Shown here: piece by piece, positions 42,032-53,114 of the stretch
Numbering within the stretch: the first letter of the stretch is position 1
Layout: each line of letters opens with the position of its first letter
From: Selaginella moellendorffii
Taxonomy: Eukaryota; Streptophyta; Lycopodiopsida; Selaginellales; Selaginellaceae
NCBI RefSeq assembly: GCF_000143415.4
Contig: NW_003314286.1
Span: 389,616-453,615, forward strand
Reading direction: 5' to 3'
Length of the DNA: 64,000 nt
Notes under the pieces: model-generated
Database searches by the model: none
What the model saw: only the letters and a program-made list of their open reading frames with translations
What the model was told of the DNA's origin: nothing
Program-made: the position numbers and the translations under genes

Positions 42032-45000
42032 ATGGAGCGTGATGTTATTGTGTATGTAGAGGATGGGGATCAAAAGAAGCCTGTGGGTTTCGTTAGGGTT
42101 CAGAGGGAGTGTTCTTATCATCAGCTCCGCGAAGCTATTGTTTCAGACAAGATTGAGGGTCTTGTTAAGAGTGATTTTGTCTTCTTAGGTGCCCTTTCCC
42201 TTGCAATGACATGTAGGCAGGAGAGATATCCATTTTTTGGAGCTAAAGTTCTGGTTCGTGTGCTTAATCTTGTAGTAATAGAACCAATTCAAGAGGGGCA
42301 ATCTTCAGTAGCAACCAGTGAAGCTCATGAAGAAGATTCAACTGGATTTTTACCTGGTTTGAATTCCAAACTTGCTTCAGCTAGAGATACATGACTGGAA
42401 GAGATCGTTCAAGCAGAATGAGAGAAAGTTGAGAGCAAAAGGGAGGAAAGACAGGTTTGAATTGTTTTCATATGACTGGGATGGATGTGCTCACTTCAAA
42501 ATCATGTGTCAGGAGTGTGGAATTGTTTATGGAGGAGGCCTGAAAGACACCTGTTACAATTTCGTTTCAAAGCACTGCAGTGGAGCTAGGCATGAAGCAA
42601 ACTACATGAAAAATCAGCTGCAGCGGGAGAAAAATGATCAGGAAAAAGCTGATGCGGAAAGTCCTATAGAGGGTGCTAATGAAGGTGCTAAACTTGCTAG
42701 TCATGAGGAAATAAAAAACGAAGTGGAGAAGCTGATGAATGAAACCGTGGAAAGGTTTTGCGATGAGAACAATGTTTGCTTCACTCTCTACGAACTAAGT
42801 GTAGGAAATTTTGAGAGAAGGAACAACATTCGGGTTGTNNNNNNNNNNNNNNNNNNNNNNNNNNNNNNNNNNNNNNNNNNNNNNNNNNNNNNNNNNNNNN
42901 NNNNNNNNNNNNNNNNNNNNNNNNNNNNNNNNNNNNNNTTGCAAGCATTGTGAGGAGACGTTAATGCTTTTTCCTCCTGCCGGGAGTCTCCTGAACAATT
43001 CTGATGGTTCACATTTCTAGGAATAAGCACAAGAATGCTGGCCGAGAAAGAAGCACTGGAGGTCGGCCAACTAAAGTTGCAAACATTGACAATAAACAAG
43101 GAAACCTCCTTAGCTATTTCACACGAGGTAAGAAATTGCATTCTAGTTTTTGTAAAGTTAATAATGTGTGTCGTTTAAATTTTTTCAGGAAAAGGAGTCT
43201 TGTCAAGCAATTCTTCTCAGAACTTCATAGCATCTCCAGATGAGTCTTCAAGTAAGTAGCATTTCATATGCTTTACATAGTGTGATTTCTTGTATAGTAT
43301 AATCTGTTGTATGTTGATAGGAATTGAAAGACTTTGCTTTGGATACTGGCAAAACGATTACAAATATGGCTTGAGTTCTGTGAATGTTCGTCCTCTTCTC
43401 CAAGATGTAAAAGAGGGAGGTTGTTGGTTCTGTGATCCAAACTTCAAAGCAGCAGCAGATGGTGTTGTTGTCAACGGAACATTCAGATCAAAACAGTGTC
43501 TAAGAGTGACAAACAACATCTATGGATTCAAGAACAAGCAGTGCAAGTTTTGTATGACAATACCAGCTTGTAGTGACTTCAAAGGACGTGCTTTACGGGA
43601 AAGCAAAGCGACAATACCACAAGGACAAAGATTGAAGAGGCGTGGAATGAGACTTGACTACATGACTACAGCTGAGCACATAGATAGCAGCAGGCTAGTG
43701 CAAGCAGAGAATAGAAGGCTGGCATTGGAACTATCGACCACAAGATGCAGGATAGCAACTCTTTCAATTCATTGCTGAAGCTTAAAAGAAACTTTGAAGG
43801 AAAGTGCCATTCGTAAGGATATCAGAAAATTCAACTCTGATCTCAAACAAGCTTGGCAACAAGGCAAATTCGAGGGCAAGGAGACGGTTCTTCACGTGAT
43901 GCAAGATTTGCTGCAGGGAATAACTAGGAGAAAACAAGGAATGAGGTATTTTTTTATTTATTCAAAGTTTTTTCCTTACACTCTTAGCAGGTACCATGAA
44001 ACCACGAAATGGATTTTGCGAGTAACAAAAATGTGGGGGGGGAGCAGGCTTAACAACTTCCTTCACTTGAACCTTGGATTGCCAAGTTTGTCGACAACAA
44101 AGCGTGACATGAGAACAAACTTTAGATGCACAACAGGTTTGCAATCTGAGATATTTTTGAACCTTTCTAAGGTCTACAAGTTCAAGATGGAGAGTTTACA
44201 GCTCAAGCTAGGGAGTGTGCCTGTTTTGATTGCAGAAGACGAAACAGTTATTAAAAGGATGATCAGATGGATTGCTTGTGATGATGCTTTGCTCGGGTTT
44301 TGTGGAAAGAAGGGGGAGGGTCATAAGTGTGTGAACGATTTTGTCGTGAAGGTTGGGAATGGAGAAGTAGGTTATGAACAGATTACTCAGGCTTTTCTAG
44401 ACAACGAGAAAGCTCACTATGCACAAGTGTTGATGGTTAATCCATTGCATAGACAGTTGTCGTGCTTGGTTCTCTCTATTCAGCTTACTTGCAATCGGTT
44501 TACAGCTTCAGATGTTTGACACAATGGAACTTGATCCATCAAATATGGGGACAGCACCTTCACAATGTTGTTGGCCCCCTGATTGGCCATTCATCAGATG
44601 GAGATCAGAGAAGGCGTAAACTAATGCTTGAAGACATGAGTCTAGGGGATACAACAACAGGAACTTACTCTGTACCTTGGTCAGGGTGGCTATTCTCTGG
44701 AAAGTGGAACTCAACAGGGAACCTTTTGATACATGATCAAAACTATGTGCATAATGGGAAGAAGCTGATCAATCCATTGCATAGTGCAATAAGACAACTG
44801 TTTTTGGGGGATGAGTTTGTGCATTTGAATGACATTTGGGAAGTTTTCGATAACTTTCATAGTAAACACGGACTGCAACTCGGGGATGTTAGGCGCTCTG
44901 ATAGACAAAACTGGGGTGCTGCTCAGCGACTTTGTAGCAGGCCAGTGCAAGCATGTCTTTCGATTATGCAAGAAACAACATACAGAAGACCTTCACGTAC

Positions 45001-46435
45001 GCTGGGAACCGAAACTTATCTTGCTGTGGTGGCATCATATATTGATATCTTTTTGCACCCATACTTGAGCCTTGGAGAGCGAGTGAGAGCTGCATCAATG
45101 GTGTCCTTCTTCTTTCGTTTATGGAGGTTGTGGATTCTGAAGGAAAGCAAGTGGAACTTGAAACACAACTTCATCAGCAAGGAAACCTTCTTGGACATTC
45201 AATTATCATGTCACTTTGTCGTCCTTCTAATCAGGTATGTTTCATATATATTTTTCTTTTGTTAATTTTGCTTTTGAGATAGATATTTTCGGGATCACCA
45301 TTCATATTTGCCAGTCCCAATTGATAGAACCAGTTCTAATGTTTGTGAGAACTTTTTCTCCAAAATAGGAGGAATGATTGGGAATGAACGGTGTTATGAC
45401 GGAGCTGATGTTGTTCATAGTGCGACTAGTATGAACATGCTAGCAGAATGCGAGGCAGCAGGTACATTGCTTTTCTCTAAAGCTCACAGGAAACAGGAAA
45501 ATATTTGGGAAAAGATAGAGCATGATGGGAAGAGAGTAGTAGCAAACTTAGGGGATTACAGTTCGGTGGAGACAGATGCTCTGATAGTTAATGAGCTGAT
45601 TCAGGGTAAAGCCAAAGCACAAGAACTTCTTCATGGCCTTGGCATCTCTGGAAGAGATTGGTGGGATAAACCTGAAGATTTTGAGGATTTTCACAAGGTT
45701 TCAGAAAATTCCGGAGAGCATGATATAGTCGATCAGTTTGAAGAGGAACATATAGTAGGAGAAGAAGCTACTGAAGAAGCTATTGAAGCAGCAAGTGAAC
45801 TGAGGCATACTTTTGATGCTGTTCTGGATCATATTGAAGATTCTGAGTCATTAAAAGTGGAAGCAACAGTTTTGGTTGACAGGAAGAAAATCTGCAAGTC
45901 GACCATCGTTTCTCAGCTAAATGGAAATCCATTTCTCTCCAAAGATCGGCTCACACGGGTGAAGAATAACTTGACAGTTTATGAACCAGGAAGAAATCTC
46001 AGTGCACAAACAGCTCTTGGCATTAGGAGTGATTGTGCATTGTGGTTTGAAGAACAGGAAGGAAGTCATTTGAAGTTTGTTTGGTATGTTGGTCGAATTC
46101 TTTCCATGAGGAAAAAAGTGAACAATACCTGGAGGGACACAAGGGAAGTGATTGAATTAACCAATCTTCCAGTTGATTCTGCTGATTTTCAAATGAACCT
46201 ATGCTACTACAAGGAATGTGATGCTCCTAAAGCTGATGACGGAGGGAATTCATGGTATACATACAACCTTCATGATAATATGCTAGTGGAACTAACAAGT
46301 TTGATTGCTTTGGTATCATTATCATATCATCTAGAAGCCAAGAGATATTTGCTTCCACACCATGATAGGGAAGTTTTTGATAATTTCATCAAAGATAAAA
46401 GCAGGAATATCAATTGTCGTAGAAGGGTGAAATAA
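42032..46435 (+). pseudogene. Multi-exon DDE-like transposase of uncertain superfamily, damaged
   Basis: From ATG 42032 the parts are an N-terminal ubiquitin-like or docking region, then a zinc-finger-like block (GCAHFKIMCQECG, CYNFVSKHC, ARHEANY at about 42480-42610) and a gap of 100 N. A basic linker (RSTGGRPTKVANID) and exons from 43189 and 43321 (EGGCWFCDPNFKAAADG) lead to a coiled coil. After an intron at 43946-43990 comes YHETTKWILRVTKMWGG, LNLGLPSLSTTKRDM and an acidic core (PVLIAEDETVI). Further on are LIHQIWGQHL and LIGHSSDGDQRRRKLMLEDM with a candidate catalytic Asp, DVRRSDRQNWGAAQRL, and, after an intron at 45235-45282, DRTSSNVCENFFSKIGG. The stop is at 46433. TGA at 43776 and a one-base loss near 44516 break the frame. 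The last-third layout recalls P-element-like transposases. Confidence 0.75.
42839..42938. other. Assembly gap (100 N)
   Basis: A run of exactly 100 N inside the transposase gene, the conventional unknown-size gap. Frames crossing it cannot be trusted. Confidence 0.99.
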
Positions 46436-46446
46436 TGTTTTTTATT

Positions 46447-46453
46447 AATGGAA

Positions 46454-46527
<74 letters not shown>
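46447..46527 (+). repeat. (TA)n microsatellite
   Basis: About 80 bp of nearly pure TA with one TG interruption, just after the transposase stop codon. Confidence 0.95.
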
Positions 46528-46530
<3 letters not shown>

Positions 46531-46678
46531 TTATGCAAAAATAACCAGAATATTCCACGTATATATAAGAATTGGGGGTTTATTTAAGATTGAAAAAATG
46601 TGTATATGTAAGGGTATGGGGCAAATTATGAACAACAAAAAAAGTATACTAGGCCCCCTATTCTAAACTTCCAGAACA

Positions 46679-46718
46679 CAGATGATATATACAGTTATAT
46701 AAGAGTGACCACCCCGAG
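46679..46718 (-). repeat. Right terminal inverted repeat
   Basis: Reverse complement of the left repeat with one C/T difference at position 25. Confidence 0.93.
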
Positions 46719-47519
46719 CCAACACCGGTCTTGATGTTTCACGTTAAGGGCTTTTTGTCTGGGTGTAGCTGCCACTCAAGGTCTTGTGTGATCCCAGTCA
46801 GTCCTCTAGGGAGATTGAGTTTTGAGGTCCATCAGGCTAAACACAACCACTCATCTAGCAAGGAATGATAGACTGTTGAGTGTTGAATAGTAAGGGTTAG
46901 TCTCCAGGAAGCTTTTGTTGCATCCATTAGTGTGCATACCCTAAGATCTGCTAGCTAGTGATCTAGAAGTTAGTGGTACCATCATTGAAACATGGGAAAA
47001 TAACAAGAAGAGAAAACTGATTGCACCATATTACTTATATAATTATTTTTGCATATTTAAATAATAGACATAATTATTATAAATATATATCAACTATTAG
47101 ATGATAAAATAAACTAGAATATACTTACAAATTTTTAGAAAAGCTTATAAATCATTAAATATATTTATAATTTATAAACAATATGCCAGAATATCCAAGT
47201 ATATTCTCTTTTAGATTTGCTTAAGAAAATCAATTATGGAGAGTATGTAGGCATAACTTTTCTTTTCCTATTACTATGAGAGAAAGAGAGACAATAAAAA
47301 CAATAAATAAGAAGAGTGTTACTACTAGAAATATTTATGTTGAACCCTATGAGCGCATTTGAATTTAGAGTTGAACTTTAAACCTGTTGCGCTATGAAAC
47401 GAAGGTCTGGTACAATCCCACAAGTACCAACTCCCTAAATCGAACACTTACATGCAAAATGGTGTTAGGTGATGTCTAGCACAATTTTAGCATACCGGTG
47501 GCCTAATATAAAGAGGAGG

Positions 47520-48010
47520 GTACCCCACAAACTAGAGTAGTGTGGAGCTTAGGGTTAGACTCAAATTAGATGTAAAACAAAGAACGACATAACCCAACGG
47601 GAGCTAAACTAATGTCTTAAATGGTTGGACATGCAATCTAACCACTAACCCTACTATATATTTAGAACCCCCTATAACCCCTCTGTTGCACCCCTCCCTT
47701 GTAGGAACACACACTTTGGGCTTTTACCGTAACCCTCCCTTAGTATCAGGAGTTAGTCTCTGGGACAAACTTGAAACTTACTAAATATGGAATATTTTTA
47801 AATTATGAATTTGGACACAAGATAAACACTATTGTGTTCAAGACAATCTTTACATTCCATAAATATGCTAAATAAGCAAATCTAAACACTTTTCATAAAT
47901 AGTATTTGGGATTGAAATGAGACTAACACAAAAGGCATGATAGCAAAGATGTTTAGCAAATATGGTAAGCTATCATCTAGCGATATTAAAGGATTAGTCT
48001 CAATATGCAA
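47520..48010 (+). repeat. Diverged dispersed repeat, copy 1
   Basis: Shares with 49730-50140 the ordered blocks TTAGAACCCC-TATA-CCCCT, GTTAGTyTCTrGGACAAA, CTTAyTAAATATrGAATA and ATAGCAATATT-like sequence. No coding capacity is seen. Type of element unknown. Confidence 0.65.
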
Positions 48011-49729
48011 GGGTTCTTATTATTAGCTAATGCAAAACATAATGAAACAAGAACTCTTTACTAGCTAAGTATGCTTAGTTAATAGCATGTAGAAATTTTG
48101 TCCTTATGCTCATCTGGTTTAAGTACACTTGAAATGCCTACTTAACTCTATTAACACAAGAGGGACTACCAAAGAGATCCAACTATGCCAACCTCTTGCC
48201 ATTATAATAGTAAAGAAAGAGTGTCTATAAGGATTGATCAACAAGTATTTTTCGATACCTAAAGTCACATTCGTAACAATAGCCAAGGAAACTAGAGAAA
48301 ACCAAAGATCATAATAATGGAACATAGTGTGAATAAATCAAAAGATATAAGTACATATATGTGTAGAAAGGGGTTAATAAAACAATCTAAGTGTTCCTTT
48401 ATATACCTAGTATATTTGCAACTGCTATTATAACCATTCACTACAAAGCCTATACCTGAGTTGCACATTCCATAGTGTGCCTAAACTTGTTGTAGGTAAA
48501 AGTAGTAGGAAAAAATTCTACTTTTCACTTTGACAGTTCCAAGCTGTCCTCATGCCTATGCTCTAGACTCTCATCTATGTCAAGTGGTCCTCCTTTATCC
48601 TATTTTGGTCATTCTCCCTCTCCTCCAAAGATGTCATTTAAACTCACATCAAGGAACTAGATCCTCCTTCCTTTCTTGTCCATCTCCCTTATGAGCTCCT
48701 AAGTAGTCCTCTCTTGTGTCTAGATCTGTTCATGGAGATGGTTATTCTCTTGTTTGAGTCACTGCATTTCCTCCTCAATGTGGGTCTTGCTACTCTTGCT
48801 TGTCGCTTGGGACCATTTTCACAAGGGTTGCGACAATCTCTAACTCCTGCTTCTTCTTTTGGACTTCCCCTTGTGCCTATGATATCATTTTTGAGGTCTC
48901 CAACATCTCTCTTGAAGAACACCATTGAGATGTTGCTGTGACAAATCATTTTTGCTAGAGGTGTATTGCTCTATATGCACACAGTTTGACAAAATTTCAC
49001 CTTGGTAATATAGTTCTATGCACATATAAAAACTCCTACCATGGCAAGCAAGCTACTTTCAAATCTATAAACTAGCTTGTATTTGAGGTATTACTACTTT
49101 TGAAACCTCTATATCCTTTTTGGTTTCTTTTTGTTCTTTTAATGTTGTTGTGTTTCTTTTTCAGAGGCTTGTGATGATGGTGAGTTTTTGTGTCTATTGG
49201 TAATTGGATGATCACTAGGTATGCTAGATTTAAGATTTAAGTATTGTATAGTCCATTGTTTGATGTTAAAAGAAGAGTTCTAGAATTGCATTTGATGCAT
49301 GTTTGCTATCTTTGCTTACTTGTCTTGTACATAGCTCTTTGAAAAATCTTGTATTTATGAGTGGTTTTGAATGCTTTTAGAATTTCTTGCTTACATCCAA
49401 TCTTTAGAATGGATACATGAGACTTGCAAATTGATATCATATAAATGATGTAGTGCACATAGTTTTTACCCTATATTTTATAGTGAATTACCATAAAATA
49501 ACTATAAAATAGAATGTAACTCTTGGACACGGGCAAAAACATTTTAGGGCTTTAGGCCATTTGAATGAATGAATGAAGGGAAAGAACTAAACTACAGCCA
49601 AGAAATGATAGAGCAAAAACATAAAGCAATATCAAAATAGTTTTAAAGCATCCAAAATCCCAATGTCAAAATTAATAAGCAAAATAGTGCTAAATGGATT
49701 TTAGCATTATTATAGCATACCAGCCACTT

Positions 49730-50140
49730 AATATAAGGATATAAATACTCCATCAGCTTGGGATTAGACCCAAGCTAAACACAAACAAGGATAAACTAAC
49801 CTAATAAGGAGGCAAACAATGTCTCTAATGGTTAGCTATGCCTAAGCTTCTTATTATCTCTACAATACATTTAGAACCCCTTATAGCCCCTTGAATATGA
49901 AAGTTTGATTTAGGCTTTCATCTTAGTCCTAATAGTTAGTTTCTAGGACAAATTTGAAAACTTATTAAATATAGAATAATGTTAGATTGTGAATATTGTG
50001 ATGAAGAAAATCTCTATATTTTATAAATATACCTAACTAGTAGATCTAAACACTTTCCATAAATAGCTAATGAGACCAATATATAAGATATAGTATTTAG
50101 TGGACAAAATAAGCTATTATATAGCAATATTGAGGGACTA
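49730..50140 (+). repeat. Diverged dispersed repeat, copy 2
   Basis: Same block order and orientation as copy 1, with many substitutions and indels, so the duplication is old. Confidence 0.65.
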
Positions 50141-51253
50141 ATACTCAATACTCACTAAGCATATATGAAGCATATATAAGCATTTATCTTATCTAGAAAA
50201 ATTTTCTGAATCTGATTTATATTGTTTGACATGTAAATTTAGATTATAATTATTTCATAAATAAATTTAATTTTTTATAGAAATTTTGATCATATGAAAA
50301 ATATTTAAATGATTTTATAAAAATTTATAAAATTAAATTCTCTTTTCCTCAACAAAAACTATATATGAGGTCCAGATGCACTTACATATATAATATTATC
50401 TTAGTATATTTAATAATTAGCCTATTAATCCTTAAATTAAATTTAGATATTTAACATCATTTTTGCTGATTTGCTCAAATATATTAGTCATATTGATTTA
50501 ACACCTGGTTGTTATTTTTGTCATTTTTTAACTTTTTATTATTTTTTAGAAAACTTTATTTTAGATAATAAATACCTCAAGAATGATTTCTAAAGAAATA
50601 GCAAAACTATAAAATATATCATTAACAAATCTAAATTCTGATATTAAATATAATTTTTTCTTTGGATATTTTTCAGTTGATTTGTCATATAAACTAATGA
50701 AAAGCTATATGGATGTATAAAATTTTTCCAAACTCATACTATGAAATATTAAATCCAGTTGCCTCATATATTATTATAAAATCTAACTATTTTATTTTTT
50801 ACATTTTATCATAATATAAATCAGAAAATATAAGTGAAGTTAATAACTCTAATTTTAAGATTACAAAAAGATAAAAATCTAGCTATATATTGTATATATC
50901 AAACAACATCAAGCACTAAGCTGTTAATCAAAAGCTTCAAAAGAATTTTGTTAAATTGTTAAATAAAGATTAGTCATTTTTAGTTTGCTAATACATGATC
51001 CCATTTCTTTTAATTATCAGGATTAAAGATAATTTGACTCACATTAATTGTTGTATAACCTAGAAATTTAGGGCTTTGCATTTGGTTCGTGGTCTGGGCT
51101 ATGGCTATGGTGGTTCGGCTTCCCGATGGCGCGCTCTCTCCTTTTCAAATCCTCCGTCGGCCATGGTGAGATCAGCTGCGAGCTAGCTAGCTGTCGCGTG
51201 GTGTGTGCGTGAGAGCAAGAGATAGAGTGTGATTTCTTTCCAAGCTTCACTAG

Positions 51254-53012
51254 ATCGCACTGGCTAATCTTCCCCCCAATCTCTCCCAACACGCGCCCGC
51301 GCACGACCCTTACTCTCTGCCCTTCCGCTGCTGGCCCGGGAATGTGAGAGCCCACTACAACTTAAACGCCGCCAACGCCCTCGTCGTGGGAACGACTTTG
51401 CACGACCTCAACACAGTCGAGGCAAGAACTCCCGCCGCCGCCGATGTGGAAAGCATTGGCAATGCCGACGAGGGTGATGGAGGTGGCGACGCTGCCGCCG
51501 ATAGCCTGGACAACGAGGAGGAATCTCCATCTGAGGTAGTCTTTCGTTGGCTTTCTAGCTTTTGCAGTTCTTTGCTCATTTTCTCATCGACCAGGATTGC
51601 GTAGCACAAGAGTACGAGAATCTGCAACCGGTGGATGGAGTGGACGCGGTGGACGGAGTGGACACAGAGCAGCAAATCAATCTCGAGAACGATGAGAGCT
51701 CGACTCCTGCGTTTGGTGTTCTAACTTACAGTGGTCAGTGTTGATGTTTTACGTAGTTCCTTACTGTTTTTTCTTCTCCCTCGCTACAGACGTGGTCCCC
51801 ATTGAAGCGGCCAGGGCTCGTTTCGTGCAGCTGATAATCGATCGCTTTATCCAGCCCCGTTCATATCCCGTGTCCGATTCCCCCGAAGGGAACTATAGCA
51901 ATCCAAACTCGAAGGAGAAAGAGAGCAAACGCAAGCCGAGTGAGGTGCACTACGAGGGGGACCCCAGGTTCCTCCTGCCTTTGACGTTCGTCGCCAACTT
52001 ATACGAGACGCTCATCTCGGAGATCGATGCGAGGCTGCACACCGTCGAGGGTGTCCACGAGAAGACGATGGGAGTTGCTCTTGAGGCCTCTGGAGGGCTA
52101 TATAGAAAGCTGGTGAAAAAGTTTCCAAAGTCCGGTTGGTATTTCTTTCTTTCCTCTCTCATTTTCTCTGCTGACGTTTCTTTGCATTCTCTTGTGTCCA
52201 CTGCAGGCCATCCGGTGTCTTTCAAGAGACGGGAGATGGCATCCGCGTTAGAAGCCAAAACAAAGTTCCCTCAGCTCGTTAGAGGAGACGAAAAGCGTGT
52301 AAGGTTCGTCGTTGTTCACGGCCTGGAGCTGATTGAGCGTCCGGAGATGCCACAAGAGGATGCTGAGTGGTACCCCTTTAGTTTTCTCAAAACTGGCTAG
52401 AAAACCATGACTTTCTCTCGCTTCCAGGTTTAAGAGACTCACTGGAAGACAAGAAGCCGCAGTTACCGGAAGTGACTACAACTTCTATTCGGCCAGAGTT
52501 AAACACCGCCGGCTTACTGTTCGTGATCCACCACCCGTGCCAGTAAGCTTATAGCTGCCTTTGAGAGGTGTCTTTGAAAACTAACTGGTGGTTTGCTAGC
52601 AGCAGTATCAGGCCGGGGAGTCTCCCAGTGTCATAACACCACACTCCCCGGTATTGAAAGCTTTTCTTCCATTTTTCTCCATGATTCTAACAAATTCACA
52701 GACTCGTGATCACCCGCAGATCCAGATGCAGCAGTCCCGTGTTCGTCACCAGGTGCAGCAGCCATCACAAACACACACCCCGCGCACTCCTCCCCATGTA
52801 TCACGCGATATACAGTCTGGGATTCATCCTGGAATGACCGTGATGGTTCCGGTCAGTTCCGTCGTTTCTTCTTGCTGCCTCACCATCTGGTTTACTCGTT
52901 TTTGTAGCCTCCGAGCCCCGCAAAATTCTGCGACCAGTGTGGAGCTCCCTTCTTGAGGGAAACATCCAGGTTCTGCACAGATTGTGGGAACAAGCGACAT
53001 GGTGTGCCATGA
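51254..53012 (+). CDS. Conserved plant-type protein with C-terminal zinc ribbon (unknown function)
   Basis: At least seven exons join in frame (up to 51535, 51595-51733, 51790-52134, 52207-52369, 52428-52542, about 52602-52650, about 52702-52850, about 52909-53012). The N-terminus is acidic (DEGDGGGDAAADSLDNEEE). The central region (VPIEAARARFVQLIIDRFIQP, FLLPLTFVANLYETLISEIDARL) is helical. The end is a zinc ribbon of two CxxC pairs, FCDQCGAPFLRE and FCTDCGNKRHG. I cannot name the family. No ATG is found in the first open exon, so the true start must lie in an unrecognised upstream exon; candidate ATGs are at 51101-51165. The stop is only 102 bp from the XBAT35 stop on the other strand, so the 3' ends should overlap. 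Confidence 0.72.
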
Positions 53013-53114
53013 AAACTCTGTACGTAATACACAGCCTTCTTTCCTTGTGATTGTTGTGTATCTTTAATTCTTTCCTTGTGATTGTCTTTTATTCTAACAA
53101 GATGATTGTTAACT

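Larger units (their letters stand above)
41820..46718 (+). mobile_element. DNA transposon with 40-bp inverted ends and 8-bp target duplication
   Basis: Perfectly placed inverted repeats (41820-41859 and 46679-46718, 39 of 40 bases identical, starting CTCGGGGTGGTCACTC) are flanked by CCAACACC at 41812-41819 and 46719-46726. The 4899-bp interior has one multi-exon + strand gene of about 4.4 kb with a DDE-like transposase. An 8-bp duplication is typical of hAT and P-like superfamilies. The ends do not begin with the CA of typical hAT elements. Two lesions in the gene (below) suggest this copy is inactive, but intact ends imply it could still be mobilised in trans. Confidence 0.93.
46727..51253. 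other. AT-rich intergenic DNA with a diverged repeat pair
   Basis: No gene is supported apart from the promoter side of the next gene after about 51060. Two diverged direct copies of a repeat are recognisable at about 47520-48010 and 49730-50140. Confidence 0.55.

Noticed and set aside
46448-46666. Tyr/Ile repeat ORF
   Set aside because: Translation of the (TA)n microsatellite.
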